A DNA stretch of 64,000 nt from Mesocentrotus franciscanus (GCA_037976565.1 CP137668.1:19985804-20049803); one strand, 5' to 3'; shown: positions 49,301 to 60,900, counted from the stretch's first letter. Program-made: numbers and translations. Notes: generated by a model not told the origin, from the letters alone.

Positions 49301-50475
49301 ACAGATGTAGATGTTGCCAAGCAAATTAAGGATATGTGCCAAGATTGCGGTGTGACGATCTCTAATGTTCCTGCAATGGTGTATGGCACAGATGGTATCC
49401 AATCGGTTGCTGACACTACTGAAAGACTGAAGGTATTGAAATCAATTTGTGCCTTTCTGAACGTGGAGAGCAGACCATGTGCAGGGGAACTATTGGGAAT
49501 CTCTGTGCAGAATGCTCTCAGTGTTCCATCTCTTGGTAAACTCATTCAAGATGCTGGTCAGCTTATCTCCCACCTGTCCACAGATCGCATTTGCCAAAAG
49601 GAATTGACAAGGTCACTGAAAGACCAGAAAAAATCTCTCACTCTCACCATATGCGACACTTCCAGTGGATGGCAAGTAATATCAGATATGTTCAGTCAAC
49701 TAGCAGAGTTAGAGGAGGTGATTTGCAAAGTTCTTGCCGACCATGAAGCGAACCTGAGTGATCTTCAATGGAAGGCACTTCATGAGCTAATCCAGGCTCT
49801 CCAAGGTGTGAAAGCTGCAGTAGCAGTCATGGGAGATGGCAGGAACAAGTCGGGTTCCTGCTGGTTACCAGTGATGCATGGAGTACTTCAGCACATTGAT
49901 ACCCCCAATTCTGAGGATATCTCTGATGATGGACAAGTCTTCAGGGACATCCTCAGTGCAGAGCTGAAGTCACGTTGTGAGCTGAATGAAATCCTGCCCA
50001 GCTCCTTGATGATGCAAGCTGCAGCCATCGATCCAAGATTTCACCACCTGCGCTTCTTATCCGATGAAGATCGAGTCCCAGTGATTGAGGGTTGAAGCAG
50101 AAACTTGCAGAAAACCACCGAGAAGGCCAGAAGGATGAAAGCCCAGAGGTTGAGGAAGACTCTCCATTCTTTGCGTTACTTGGAGAAGACGAGTTCAACA
50201 AGAAGAGTATCAAGCCAGAGGACGAGATTGACCTCTTCAGGTTGGAACGTCCAGTTTCTAGAGAGACAGATCCTCTCAACTGGTGGCGGTTGAATGAAAA
50301 GCGCTTTCCTGGTCTCTGCAAGCTCGCCAAGGGTATCCTCTGTGTGCCTATTGCTGCCACTCCTCTGTGTAAGAGTACCGAGACCAGCAGAACTCTGGAA
50401 AATCGTAAACGTCTTGATCACATGCATGTTGATGCACAGCTCTTTCTTCACAAGAACAGTGGTCTGTTTGAGTAG
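45581..50475 (+). CDS. BED zinc finger / hAT transposase-derived gene (ZBED-like), three exons, C-terminal frameshift
   Basis: Exon 1 (45581-46333) encodes a BED finger with C50, C53, H71 and H76 (CX2C...HX4H), an acidic linker and an MLNEDLLPVNMIEGLGFRAL motif typical of the start of hAT transposase domains. Exon 2 (47671-47868) carries the first acidic motif (LSCDLWTD). Exon 3 (from 49286) carries YGTDG, DTSSGWQ, the AAAIDPRF block and then, after a one-base frameshift near 50092, the C-terminal hAT dimerisation region (ETDPLNWWRLNEKRFPGLCK). Both introns are phase 0 with consensus splice sites. The conserved 'CxxH' beside the second domain is CAGEL here, and the region where hAT enzymes carry the catalytic Glu has no obvious match. 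Multi-exon structure and lost active-site features suggest a domesticated or dying hAT gene. No terminal inverted repeats or 8-bp duplications were found around it. Confidence 0.75.
46558..46645. repeat. AGT/ACT triplet tract in hAT gene intron 1
   Basis: agtagtactactactagta and its complement alternate, so the tract can fold on itself. A second (ACT)n tract lies at 6850-6905. Confidence 0.85.
46925..47235. repeat. Tandem duplication (period about 176 bp) in hAT gene intron 1
   Basis: cattgggtcaa(a)ctgtttaaac to cttacgggtgttcaaaatag occurs at about 46931-47054 and 47107-47228. The open frame through it encodes the same residues twice, with no recognisable domain. Confidence 0.88.
47671..47868 (+). 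CDS. hAT-derived gene exon 2: first catalytic-region motif
   Basis: 66 codons, phase 0-0, from an ATCACAG acceptor to an AAG|GTAAAT donor. IGLSCDLWTDYHNRNFITVT is the usual hAT motif around the first Asp. Confidence 0.8.
48179..48497. repeat. Tandem duplication (~189 bp) with TGACCTTTGACC-type words
   Basis: gacctttgaccttgacct and aacctttgaccttgactt start two copies. Shared blocks: gaaattctcctcacatga, cttgataaccctt, caagtttcattgaata. Copy 2 is interrupted by the family B MITE at its TTAA. Confidence 0.85.
48498..49059. mobile_element. TTAA-flanked MITE, family B, with about 110-bp terminal inverted repeats
   Basis: Starts TTAAAGGGCAATCCAACCC and ends GGGTTGGATTGCCCTTAA. The outer 110 bases at each end are near-perfect reverse complements (motifs cagagaaacagaatggcaaa and its complement). 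It sits in the last intron of the hAT-derived gene and interrupts the second copy of a local duplication, whose first copy shows the empty TTAA site (ggttaagtttttgatg). Confidence 0.88.
49286..50475 (+). CDS. hAT-derived gene exon 3: RNase-H-like core and dimerisation region (frameshift)
   Basis: The acceptor at TTTCAG gives VKANATDVDVAKQIKDMCQD onward. Reading ends at a TGA (50093-50095) after EDRVPVIEG. Adding one base in GAGGGTTGAAG restores LKQKLAENHREGQKDESPEV and 125 more codons to the stop at 50473-50475. The segment CVPIAATPLCKSTETSRTLE suggests further small indels where hAT proteins read 'P-S-R-FS-AG'. Confidence 0.75.
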
Positions 50476-52338
50476 ATTCCCTGTTTGAAATTATCAGAGG
50501 ATTTTCTTATACCCGTAAATGAGAATTGCAATTCTTCTGTACTACTAATGCAATGTATTCATGCATCAAATCAGTTTTCACTATTTAATAAGAAACTATT
50601 TGCATTCATTTACAAGTACAATTTATTCTTACATACTTGAGCATCAATTATGTGCACAAGCAGTTAGCAGTCCCTCAAAATTCGTTTAGAAATGGCCTCA
50701 TATGAAGTCTGTCAGATTTCTGATACAATTGAATTCTTTTATTTCCTCATTTAAAATGTGAAGAAGAAATATATTCAATTCAAATGAATTTGTTCATTTA
50801 TCTTACATCACTCAGGAATACAAAAATTGGATTTTTAAAATTCTATTGCAACCCTAATAGAATTTCATGCATAACGTGTTACATTTTATAAATTTCAAAA
50901 TGCCATTATTTCTAATACTATATGTACATGTGTATATTGATCCAAGCACAATGTTTATAGTTTATTTGCAAGGAACAATGCATGTTGCACTTTCAAAGTA
51001 CATTCAGAACTGTAAATCTAATCAATTTTTTATTTTATGTAACGGAGGAATCTCTGAGAAGAGGAAGAAGAAAGAGGAAAAATGGAAATGTTATCAAAAG
51101 TAGGTTATGATTCAAGTATACATGTAGTCGCAAGTCACTTAAAAGATTTGTAATTGTTTACTCAGTTATAGTCTAAATAAATAGGGAAAATGCAACACAT
51201 TTTTTTCAAGTTTTAATGACTTGTAACAAATGATTTAAGGATAAAATGAACTCCTGTGTTTCTTGCAACAAGTTTATTACATGGAGAATAAGAAGCAATC
51301 TTTATAACATGGACTGATCTGAGAAGCAGAGAAATTTTGGTTTGAAGTATTTCAAAACTTCTGCTGGGAATCTCTCGGCTGTCATTTGCGAATTTTTGTT
51401 CTTCCCCCTTTCCACATGATGGCAAAAAAAGCAATTGACCTTGTAAACTTCATACCAATATGAACTTGACACCATGTATCATCAACAAATGAAAAATCTG
51501 CCTTGTAAAATCAGCAAAATGCTTCTCAGATCACCTGTGTGAAATTGCCTAATACATGTACATGAACATGTACATGTAGTTGTGATTTTGTGTTAAACTG
51601 TTATAGTGTTTCCGAGCTAATATAATCATTCAAGAAATTTATATAATAAAAAAGAAGATGTAATTCAACTGTTCTTTTGTAGGCAGTCAGCAACAAAAAT
51701 TCATGTGATCTTCAAGCATCAGAGTTCAGGAAGGATATTGCTACAGCCCGTTATTTTTTGCACGCTTTGTTACTTTAGCTTCTGCTTATGTTGTCTGATT
51801 TCGGCCTTCTTTTCATTCTTGCAATTTTCTCTGATGAGGGCAAAGATGTAAAGCTTTAGAATGTCCGTTTTCGTTGCAACTTCCTATAATGTGGAAAGTC
51901 ACATTTTCTATTAAACATTTTTTTAAAAGAGAGAGATTGTATGACAATCTGCAATTATGTTGGCCTACTTTGTGGGATCTTGCACAAAAGACACAATTCT
52001 CAACTTTTCTCAAATTACCTGTAAATATGACATATGTACTTGTATATAAAACACTTTTCATACTTGCTTTGGTAACAGACAATTCAGTTGGAGAAAAAAA
52101 TGTAAATGGTTTGGAGAACGAAAATTCACATGCGTTGGTTTCCTTTCAACTTCCAAGTTGTGTGATCTATGGGAATAAATAATTGAACTGAAGCATTTAT
52201 TTTGTGGTTAATGATATGGATGTTGTTTTTTTTTTCCATTAAAAAACTAGATGGACCTTTGACTGCGTGCAATCGAAAATGATGCCTCCGCCATAGAGCG
52301 ATTTTAGGAACCAAAACAGAAGCAATTTTACAAATTCA

Positions 52339-52620
52339 AGTTTGATTGTAATCCATTAACAGGTTCTCAGAATATTGTGATTACAAGCCATTTATGTATG
52401 ACCCTTTGACCGCATGACCCTAAAATCTAATCAGTTCATTGGCTCTGCAAGATACATACATGTGCAGAGTTTAATAGTAATCCATCCGTCGGTTCTAATG
52501 ATAATGCGTTCACAAGCTATTTTGCATACATACTGAGCCCAATGACCTTTGACCTTGTGACCCTAAAATCTAATCAGTTCATTTGCTCTGCAAGATACAT
52601 ACATAACATGCCTTGAGTTT
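52339..52620. repeat. Tandem duplication (~143 bp) related to the tgacctttgacc family
   Basis: ccctaaaatctaatcagttc occurs at 52417 and 52561 with matching flanks (gtaatccat...ggttct upstream; ctctgcaagatacatac downstream). tgacctttgaccttgtgacc is in the second copy. Confidence 0.85.
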
Positions 52621-53764
52621 GCGAAAAGGGCACGGCATCTTGATGTACATTCGAGAAAGACCCTGTTGTATAAAGAGAGGGCATTGAGCTTGGTGCGTTT
52701 GATTAACACACCCAATTGAGACCACCTGGAGGGGGGGGGCGGGGGGGCATTTCTTGAAAGTACACACAAATTAGCCCTGCATATCTGCCTTTTCATTGGA
52801 TAAATGAACAGTTCTTTAAGCTCTCATGTTGGTTTTGTACTTGTTTATTTGTTTTTGTTCTTAAAGTCAATTAAAGATGAGAAAATTGGTATTCTGAAAA
52901 GTTTGTTTTTGTCCATCACTGTCTGTCCTATGGTAGTGCTGGTGAGCGTTTACGGTGGTGACAATGGCAGTGCTGGTGGTGATGATGATTGACGTAGCTA
53001 GAGTCAGTGGCTAGGGTGTTGATACTGGGGTAGGGGCAAGAGCCACGGAAAGGGTGAATACAGGAAAAAGTCATCTGTAAACCCTCTGTACTGAAACCCT
53101 GGCTCGGCCAATCCACCACTACCATCCTCAACACCAGTCACCGCTAACCAATTTAATAATCTAAAAAAATGGAATTTTAAGATGAATACAGCATTTACCT
53201 GAAAAGTGAAGAAAAATACAAATTTCACTTTTAGGCAAGAAATTGTCAATTTGATTGTCTAATGTGTCCCACACTCGACATGTGTTATCACTATTAAAGT
53301 TGGATTATGAGATCAACACACATATCATTATCATCCACAGTTCATTAACTATCACTGGTATAAGAAATGAAATATTGAAGTACATTGATTTAAAGAGGAA
53401 ATGAAAGTTTCTACAGACATATCATGTTAGAAACTTCAATTTCAAATTTTCACTCATCACCACATACACCCCAGTTTATACAAACTTGTTGAACGGCAAA
53501 ACAACTATTTCAACTATAGAACAAAAAAATTAAGAAAGCAACAGTCTTGTTGATGTCTGAATAGTTGCAAAAATGTTTTTATTGAGTCTTCCGCAATAAA
53601 CTAATCTTTATTACAAGCTACTACAGTGTACATTTGTGGGTCCCATCTTTACTGTGGCACAATGCACAAACATGAATTTGCAAATAAAAAAGTCAGGCTC
53701 ACATTAACTGATGATTGGCAAGTACAGTATTTATTTAAAGAGTTACATTTGATTATACCTTGAG

Positions 53765-53892
53765 ATTAAGCCTCGGTCACAAATGCCATTACGAACTGCT
53801 ACGAACGCCGTACGAACGATTTTCAGACAATGGAAAAACGGAGATTCGTACGAAATTATCGTTCGTACGGACCTTTGTGACCGTAGCATTAC
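53765..53892. mobile_element. Short MITE-like inverted repeat (cggtcacaaa)
   Basis: cctcggtcacaaatg and acctttgtgaccgtag form the ends; inside, cgtacgaacgat and atcgttcgtacg are reverse complements. About 125 bases, no coding capacity. Confidence 0.65.
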
Positions 53893-54707
53893 ATATCCTT
53901 TTCAAAACATAAAAGTGAATACTTTAGGTACATGCAAAGTCAATGGGTAATTGTGAGGAAATGACATTACATTCGCATCACCAAGTTGTTGGTCTCTTTA
54001 CTGTACAGCAATCTTTATATCGTCAAAAAGAAACCTGCTTTGAAAGTTTGCACTTTTCCACGAGGTTCCTACATTTCTGCAAGCTGGTATTGGTCCATTG
54101 TTGCCCTGCTCTCCAGTAGGCTCTCCAGGAGAGCTCTCATGTGTCCAGCTTACCTGTCTTACTGCCAGTGTATGGGAAAGGAGGGATGAAAGGGTACTTC
54201 AGATAACAGTTACATATATATGGTAAGCAGAAAAAAAATCAGCGAAACAATTGAAAGGTTCAGAAAAATAGTGTACATGTACAAAACAAGATAGTTTGGA
54301 ATTTTAGATGTCAATGTGACTCATGAGACAGGATTGAGAACCCCTGTTGGGAACATATTCCTGTTTGTGAGATACAAATGTCATGAAATAACTATTCCAT
54401 TATCCATATTACTAAGAGTGAGTCTGTCTAATTTTTAAGATGAAACAACAATTTTTTCATTTTTCTTAAATTACAAATTTTCTTAAATTACAAATTTTTT
54501 TGAATAATTTTGTACACAAGAAATGGGAAAGATTCCCATATTGCTGACCTGAACTTTGAAAACAAGAGAGAACAGAAAAAGTATCACTTTATTACTGGTA
54601 TTTTATTTTTCCTGAAATTTTCACTTATTTGTTTCTCTGATTTTTCTGTTTCTACTTGAACCAACATTCTCTGAAGGGAAGATATCCCAAGAAATCAAGC
54701 AACTCAC

Positions 54708-54949
54708 CAGCTTCCATCAGTAGTCTTGCCAAGTCTCCTCTGTATCGTCTTCTGTCTGCGTTCTTCCTTCTCCTTCTCTGCTATCTCCTTCCTTCTGTCT
54801 CTCCGTTCAAGGATTTTTGTGATGGCATGGGACACGTTTCCAGTGGCTGCTCTCAGTCCTAGCCTAGCCTCGGACATCTCGTACCCCATGGACATTAGCT
54901 GCATCAGTTTAGTTTCATCCACCTGCAGGGAATTGAGTACCCTCTCTGC
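54708..54949 (-). CDS. NUB1: NUB1 exon: UBA domain
   Basis: Starts AERVLNSLQVDETKLMQL and contains MGYEMSEARLGLRAATGNVS, a canonical UBA with the MGY loop and the 'A..AL/GLRA..GNV..A' second helix. A long basic/acidic helix (RRKEIAEKEKEERRQK) follows. It exits in phase 2 through CTG|GTGAGT. The next exon is not identified with confidence: an open 44-base candidate ends at a CAG|GTAAGC donor near 54149-54192 but shows no convincing NUB1 motif. Confidence 0.9.
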
Positions 54950-57900
54950 CTGTAAATATAAGAGCTTATAACATTCCTAATATGGCTATGGGAATCCTAA
55001 TCAAATGACTGGCTGATCGAGAGAGGCACAATGAAGCAGTGCATGTACATATTTGTGCCTCTAGACAACCTCTACAGCTTCCAAAACTGCAATAAATATG
55101 GATTGGTTGACACAATGGATCACCACAAGACACTCATAAAAACTCACTGAGCATTACATTTTGATAAAATAATTTTTCAGATACGTCATACTTAACTATC
55201 AAATACCAAGAATCTACACATCTACATTGTATAAAACAAACATCAGATTGCTCTTTTTGAGAAAAGAATACATTGCTACACTCAGTAATATCAAAATGGT
55301 CCAAAGACCATGCTATTTGTGCTGCAGGCTTGAGATGATTCCGAAGTTTACCAATGTGTTAATTTCATGTAATACACTCTGCACAATAATTGCCTGCCTT
55401 TAGGAGGTGATCTAACATTTCGCTCCAGTTTCCATGACATGAAATGAATAGCATTAGAGTTTGGGTTATGATTGGATTGAAGTTGGGTTTAGGTAGGGTA
55501 AATTTATAATGATGGGTCCAGAAGTGAAGTTGGGAAACTTCCTCGTGTTATTATGGAGGAGTTGTATGTCATACAATCATTTAGATATATTGCCTAAGCT
55601 AAAGCCAAAAGTAATATATCTGTTCAGTGTATTGAAGTCAACTTTTGTTGTCTCTAATGTTCAACCTACTAGAAATTGACAACAAAAACATACCTTTTCA
55701 AGAAGGTTCTTTCCCCTTCTTAAGTCATTTTGCAGGACAGCAACAATTCCCTGGAAGTAGAATAGATAAAACATGATTCCTTCAAATCAGAAATAAATGT
55801 CAAATAATATATATGTACAAATGAACAATATATATCACGGCATTATACATACCCGGTACATACAAGATTTTGTAATCCAACTGCTCAAAACCACCAATAT
55901 GGTAAGGTAGAGAATGACTTAGTAAATATTGCTCTGCATTAAACAATTTTTAAAAAGCCAACAAACATGTTACATGTAATACACATATTGGGAAAAGGCT
56001 GACTTATAAAGATGTATCATAAAGAAGTTGAAATATTTAGATACCTCTGAATAGCATCTTCTATGGCAGGCCAGTCTTGCATGTATTTCTTTTCCTTTTA
56101 TTTCTTTTTTCTAATTTTAAGACTCAATCAAGAGTGATCTGTCCCAACAGCAGGTTTAGTGACCCTCTCATTTTCTAAAACAATGTATTTCTTTTCCTTT
56201 TATTTCTTTTTTCCACTTTGAAGACTCAATCAAGAGTGATATATCCCAACGGCAGGTTCAGTGACCCTCTCATTTTCTAAAACAATTGTCTCTCTAAAGT
56301 ATTTCAATCTTGAGCAAACCGCTTCACTTTACCATATATCCTACTCCACCACACTTTGGAAGAAGATCATCCAGGAAGGATTTTCTAAGGTTTCGTCCCG
56401 TGTTTCCTTTCCCTTCAGATGACCTTCACTGACTCTCTATTAGAAAGCCATTCAAGAATACTGCAACAAAAGTTTGTTTGCTATTTCCATAGCTCACCTG
56501 TAATAAGTAGAGCCTAACGTTAAAGCATTAAGTGCTACATGTAACTCTCCTTTACATGCCTTTTAAAGGTACTATGTCCCATTTGTTGTCCAAAAAAATG
56601 AAAAGGTTAAATTCCAACGGCATTTGAAAGACAATACTAATTTAGAACTTCCCTAAAAAAAGGGGGGCTTGAAAATGTCTTTAAGTGGGAAAATAACGAC
56701 TATTAGTTGTCGAATCGACTTAGGAGCTATAGAGCCAGTAAGTAATAGTCTGATTTTTCAGACCATTGTACCGAATGGTTGTACGTTTTATGCTGCGCAA
56801 AGATTCAATCAGTTTAATTTTGGCCATTACAAGAAGTGGGTTATTGATGTAGACAAATGCTCATGTACCCTTTACAGCTCATTTTATGTATGTTATTACC
56901 AAAGATGAAAAAAGCCAGTCAGTCACTCAATAGTGTCTGACAGTGAAGTCTAGCAAGTAAACGGGTTTCCTTGCATAATTTGAATATTAGGACACTGCTA
57001 ACGTTTAAATTTCACAGATAGGACATACATGACATATTCATAATTCCTGCAAAGTTCTACAGAATTTGATGTTGGCTGAAAAGGGACATAGTATCTTTAA
57101 AGGCTCATTCAGGTATGAAACTTTAATTAAACTGCGGCATTAAAACAAAAAAAATTAATGAATGGCAACTGCATGCAAAAAATGTCCTATGCATATTCAC
57201 TGAGCTCTGCATTATAAGATACAGAAATGTGAAGCGTATTACACAGACATCATTGTTTAAAAAAATGCATCGGTCAATAACCTCATATCCACCTCGTATC
57301 TGAACAAGACTACTGCTAACAAAAGTTTGATTGGTATTTTGATATAGCTTAACCTGTAGGAAATAGAACCTCACATTATAGTTATATCGACTGCTACGAG
57401 AGGACTAGCTGTTTCTATACGCTCAAGGGATAGTTGAATCCCCTGCTATCACCCCGAGGCGCGCAGGTGATGCAGGGATTCAACTATCCCGCGAGCCAGT
57501 ACAGAAACAGCTAGTCCTCGAGTATTAAAGCAGTCGATATGACTTTTATATGCCGAATTATAACAAAAATCTACCAAGAATTCTTACCTCAGCCTTTTAG
57601 TGAGTAAAAATTTGTTAAAACATCACAGAAAATCTGAAACACTGTCTGTTAATCTTTGCTTAAAAATGAGTGAAAGTTTCAATCATTTGGGAATCGCAAG
57701 AGCACTGTATGGCGTCCGTGCTCGCACGTAGACAATTTTAACACGCAAACCAATGGGGTTCGCAGTAAACCAATGGGAATCGCAGGATCGGAGGGTAGAA
57801 AATTTTAACTAGGCCCTGTGTATGGCGTGCCGTTTGACCAATAATTCAGATAAACACTGTTTTTCGGTGATAAACAGTGTTTATCGAGATAAACTATGTT

Positions 57901-60900
57901 TATCGCCTGATAAACACAGTTTCTCTCGATAAACACTGTTTATCAGCGATAAACACTGTTTTTCGGCGATAAACATTGTTTATCGAGAGAAACTGTGTTT
58001 ATCAGTCGATAAACAGTGTTTATCTGATTTATTGGTCAAACGGCGCGCCATGTGGGCTATTGCTATGCCCTGTGAGTTGGGCATGGCTTGAAATCACGAC
58101 TCCAATTTTGATCAATCAGATGGCTAGATTTCTAAAGTGAGGTACATAAAGTGCTAACCTTCTATTGTTATCTACGTACAACGCCCTAAGACTACTGCTA
58201 ATAAAAGTTTGATGACTAGTTCCATAGCTTACCTGTAGTAAATAGAGCCTCACATAAAGTGCTAACCTTCTATTGTTATCTACTTACAACGCCCTAAGAC
58301 TACTGCTAATCAAAGTTTGATGACTAGTTCCATAGCTTACCTGTAGTAAATAGAGCCTCACATAAAGTGCTAACCTTCTACTGTTATCTACTTACAACGC
58401 CCTAAGACTACTGCTAATCAAAGTTTGATGACTAGTTCCATAGCTTACCTGTAGTAAGTAGAGCCTCACATAAAGTGCTAACCTTCTACTGTTATCTACT
58501 TACAATGCCCTAAGACTACTGCTAATCAAAGTTTGATGACTAGTTCCATAGCTTACCTGTAGTAAATAGAGCCTCACATAAAGTGCTAACCTTCTACTGT
58601 TATCTACTTACAATGCCCTAAGACTACTGCTAATAAAAGTTTGATGACTAGTTCCATAGCTTACCTGTAGTAAGTAGAGCCTCACATAAAGTGCTAACCT
58701 TCTACTGTTATCTACTTACAACGCCCTAAGACTACTGCTAATCAAAGTTTGATGACTAGTTCCATAGCTTACCTGTAGTAAATAGAGCCTCACATAAAGT
58801 GCTAACCTTCTATTGTTATCTACTTACAACGCCCTAAGACTACTGCTAATCAAAGTTTGATGACTAGTTCCATAGCTTACCTGTAGTAAGTAGAGCCTCA
58901 CATAAAGTGCTAACCTTCTACTGTTATCTACTTACAACGCCCTAAGACTACTGCTAATCAAAGTTTGATGACTAGTTCCATAGCTTACCTGTAGTAAATA
59001 GAGCCTCACATAAAGTGCTAACCTTCTACTGTTATCTACTTACAACGCCCTAAGACTACTGCTAATCAAAGTTTGATGACTAGTTCCATAGCTTACCTGT
59101 AGTAAGTAGAGCCTCACATAAAGTGCTAACCTTCTACTGTTATCTACTTACAACGCCCTAAGACTACTGCTAATCAAAGTTTGATGACTAGTTCCATAGC
59201 TTACCTGTAGTAAGTAGAGCCTCACATAAAGTGCTAACCTTCTACTGTTATCTACTTACAACGCCCTAAGACTACTGCTAATCAAAGTTTGATGACTAGT
59301 TCCATAGCTTACCTGTAGTAAGTAGAGCCTCACATAAAGTGCTAACCTTCTACTGTTATCTACTTACAACGCCCTAAGACTACTGCTAATCAAAGTTTGA
59401 TGACTAGTTCCATAGCTTACCTGTAGTAAGTAGAGCCTCACATAAAGTGCTAACCTTCTACTGTTATCTACTTACAACGCCCTAAGACTACTGCTAATCA
59501 AAGTTTGATGACTAGTTCCATAGCTTACCTGTAGTAAGTAGAGCCTCACATAAAGTGCTAACCTTCTACTGTTATCTACTTACAACGCCCTAAGACTACT
59601 GCTAATCAAAGTTTGATGACTAGTTCCATAGCTTACCTGTAGTAAGTAGAGCCTCACATAAAGTGCTAACCTTCTACTGTTATCTACTAACAACGCCCTA
59701 AGACTACTGCTAATCAAAGTTTGATGACTAGTTCCATAGCTTACCTGTAGTAAGTAGAGCCTCACATAAAGTGCTAACCTTCTACTGTTATCTACTTACA
59801 ACGCCCTAAGACTACTGCTAATCAAAGTTTGATGACTAGTTCCATAGCTTACCTGTAGTAAGTAGAGCCTCACATAAAGTGCTAACCTTCTATTGTTATC
59901 TACTTACAACGCCCTAAGACTACTGCTAATCAAAGTTTGATGACTAGTTCCATAGCTTACCTGTAGTAAATAGAGCCTCACATAAAGTGCTAACCTTCTA
60001 CTGTTATCTACTTACAACGCCCTAAGACTACTGCTAATCAAAGTTTGATGACTAGTTCCATAGCTTACCTGTAGGAAATAGAACCTCACATAAAGTGCTA
60101 ACCTTCTACTGTTATCTACTTACAACGCCCTAAGACTACTGCTAATCAAAGTTTGATGACTAGTTCCATAGCTTACCTGTAGTAAGTAGAGCCTCACATA
60201 AAGTGCTAACCTTCTATTGTTATCTACTTACAATGCCCTAAGACTACTGCTAATCAAAGTTTGATGACTAGTTCCATAGCTTACCTGTAGTAAGTAGAGC
60301 CTCACATAAAGTGCCAACTCTCTGCTATTGTCACCTTTCAATGCCATCAATCTCTCCATATTTGCTCCATAGCTACGGTTGAAGCATTCCTCACACATCC
60401 TCAGTCTAGACTCTTGTATGGATATGGGCAAAAAACAAATCAGATCATAAAATAAGATTTAACCCTTTCTGTACAATTACTAAGTTTATCGCAAGTTGTT
60501 ATATCTCTCTAGAGTAAGACTTTTGCATCTAATTTCTCTGGTCCACTGTAGAATTGAATATGAAATATCACACATGAGAAGAAAACTTCATAATACATTT
60601 ACCTGTCTCTAGCACAGAAAGATTGCTATTTTCAGGCAAAATATATAATTCACTGTGCAAATTCTATTGACATTTTACATTCACATTATTACAATTATAT
60701 CTAAAAGAAAAATATCTGAGGCAGTATTCTGAGATTCATTTTATCTCAGTGATTGCAAATACGTTTTTTAAAACCCTGTATGAAACAAATCTATTCCGTC
60801 ATCAATAACAAAGAAAATGAAATTTTATTAAATTTTCTGTGCAGAGCAAATTAGAGAGGAGCTTGCATGATACATCACAGCGTTGTCAATTTGTGTTTCA

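Larger units (their letters stand above)
50480..54700. other. Intergenic or 3' UTR/intron between the hAT-derived gene and NUB1
   Basis: No convincing frame. The 143-bp duplication (52339-52620), G-tract (52728-52747) and MITE-like repeat (53765-53892) are here. Missing 3' exons of NUB1 would be expected here or to the left. Confidence 0.5.

Noticed and set aside
53986..54192. Terminal NUB1 exon
   Set aside because: Splice-like signals exist on the minus strand, but the phase-consistent translation shows no UBA or other NUB1 motif.
58145..60304. CRISPR-like or prokaryotic repeat array
   Set aside because: No unique spacers; it is a head-to-tail tandem of one unit and the host is an animal.
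59580..60431. Separate small proteins within the 108-bp array
   Set aside because: They are the NUB1 exon tail read through its donor into intron sequence to the TAA in each unit.
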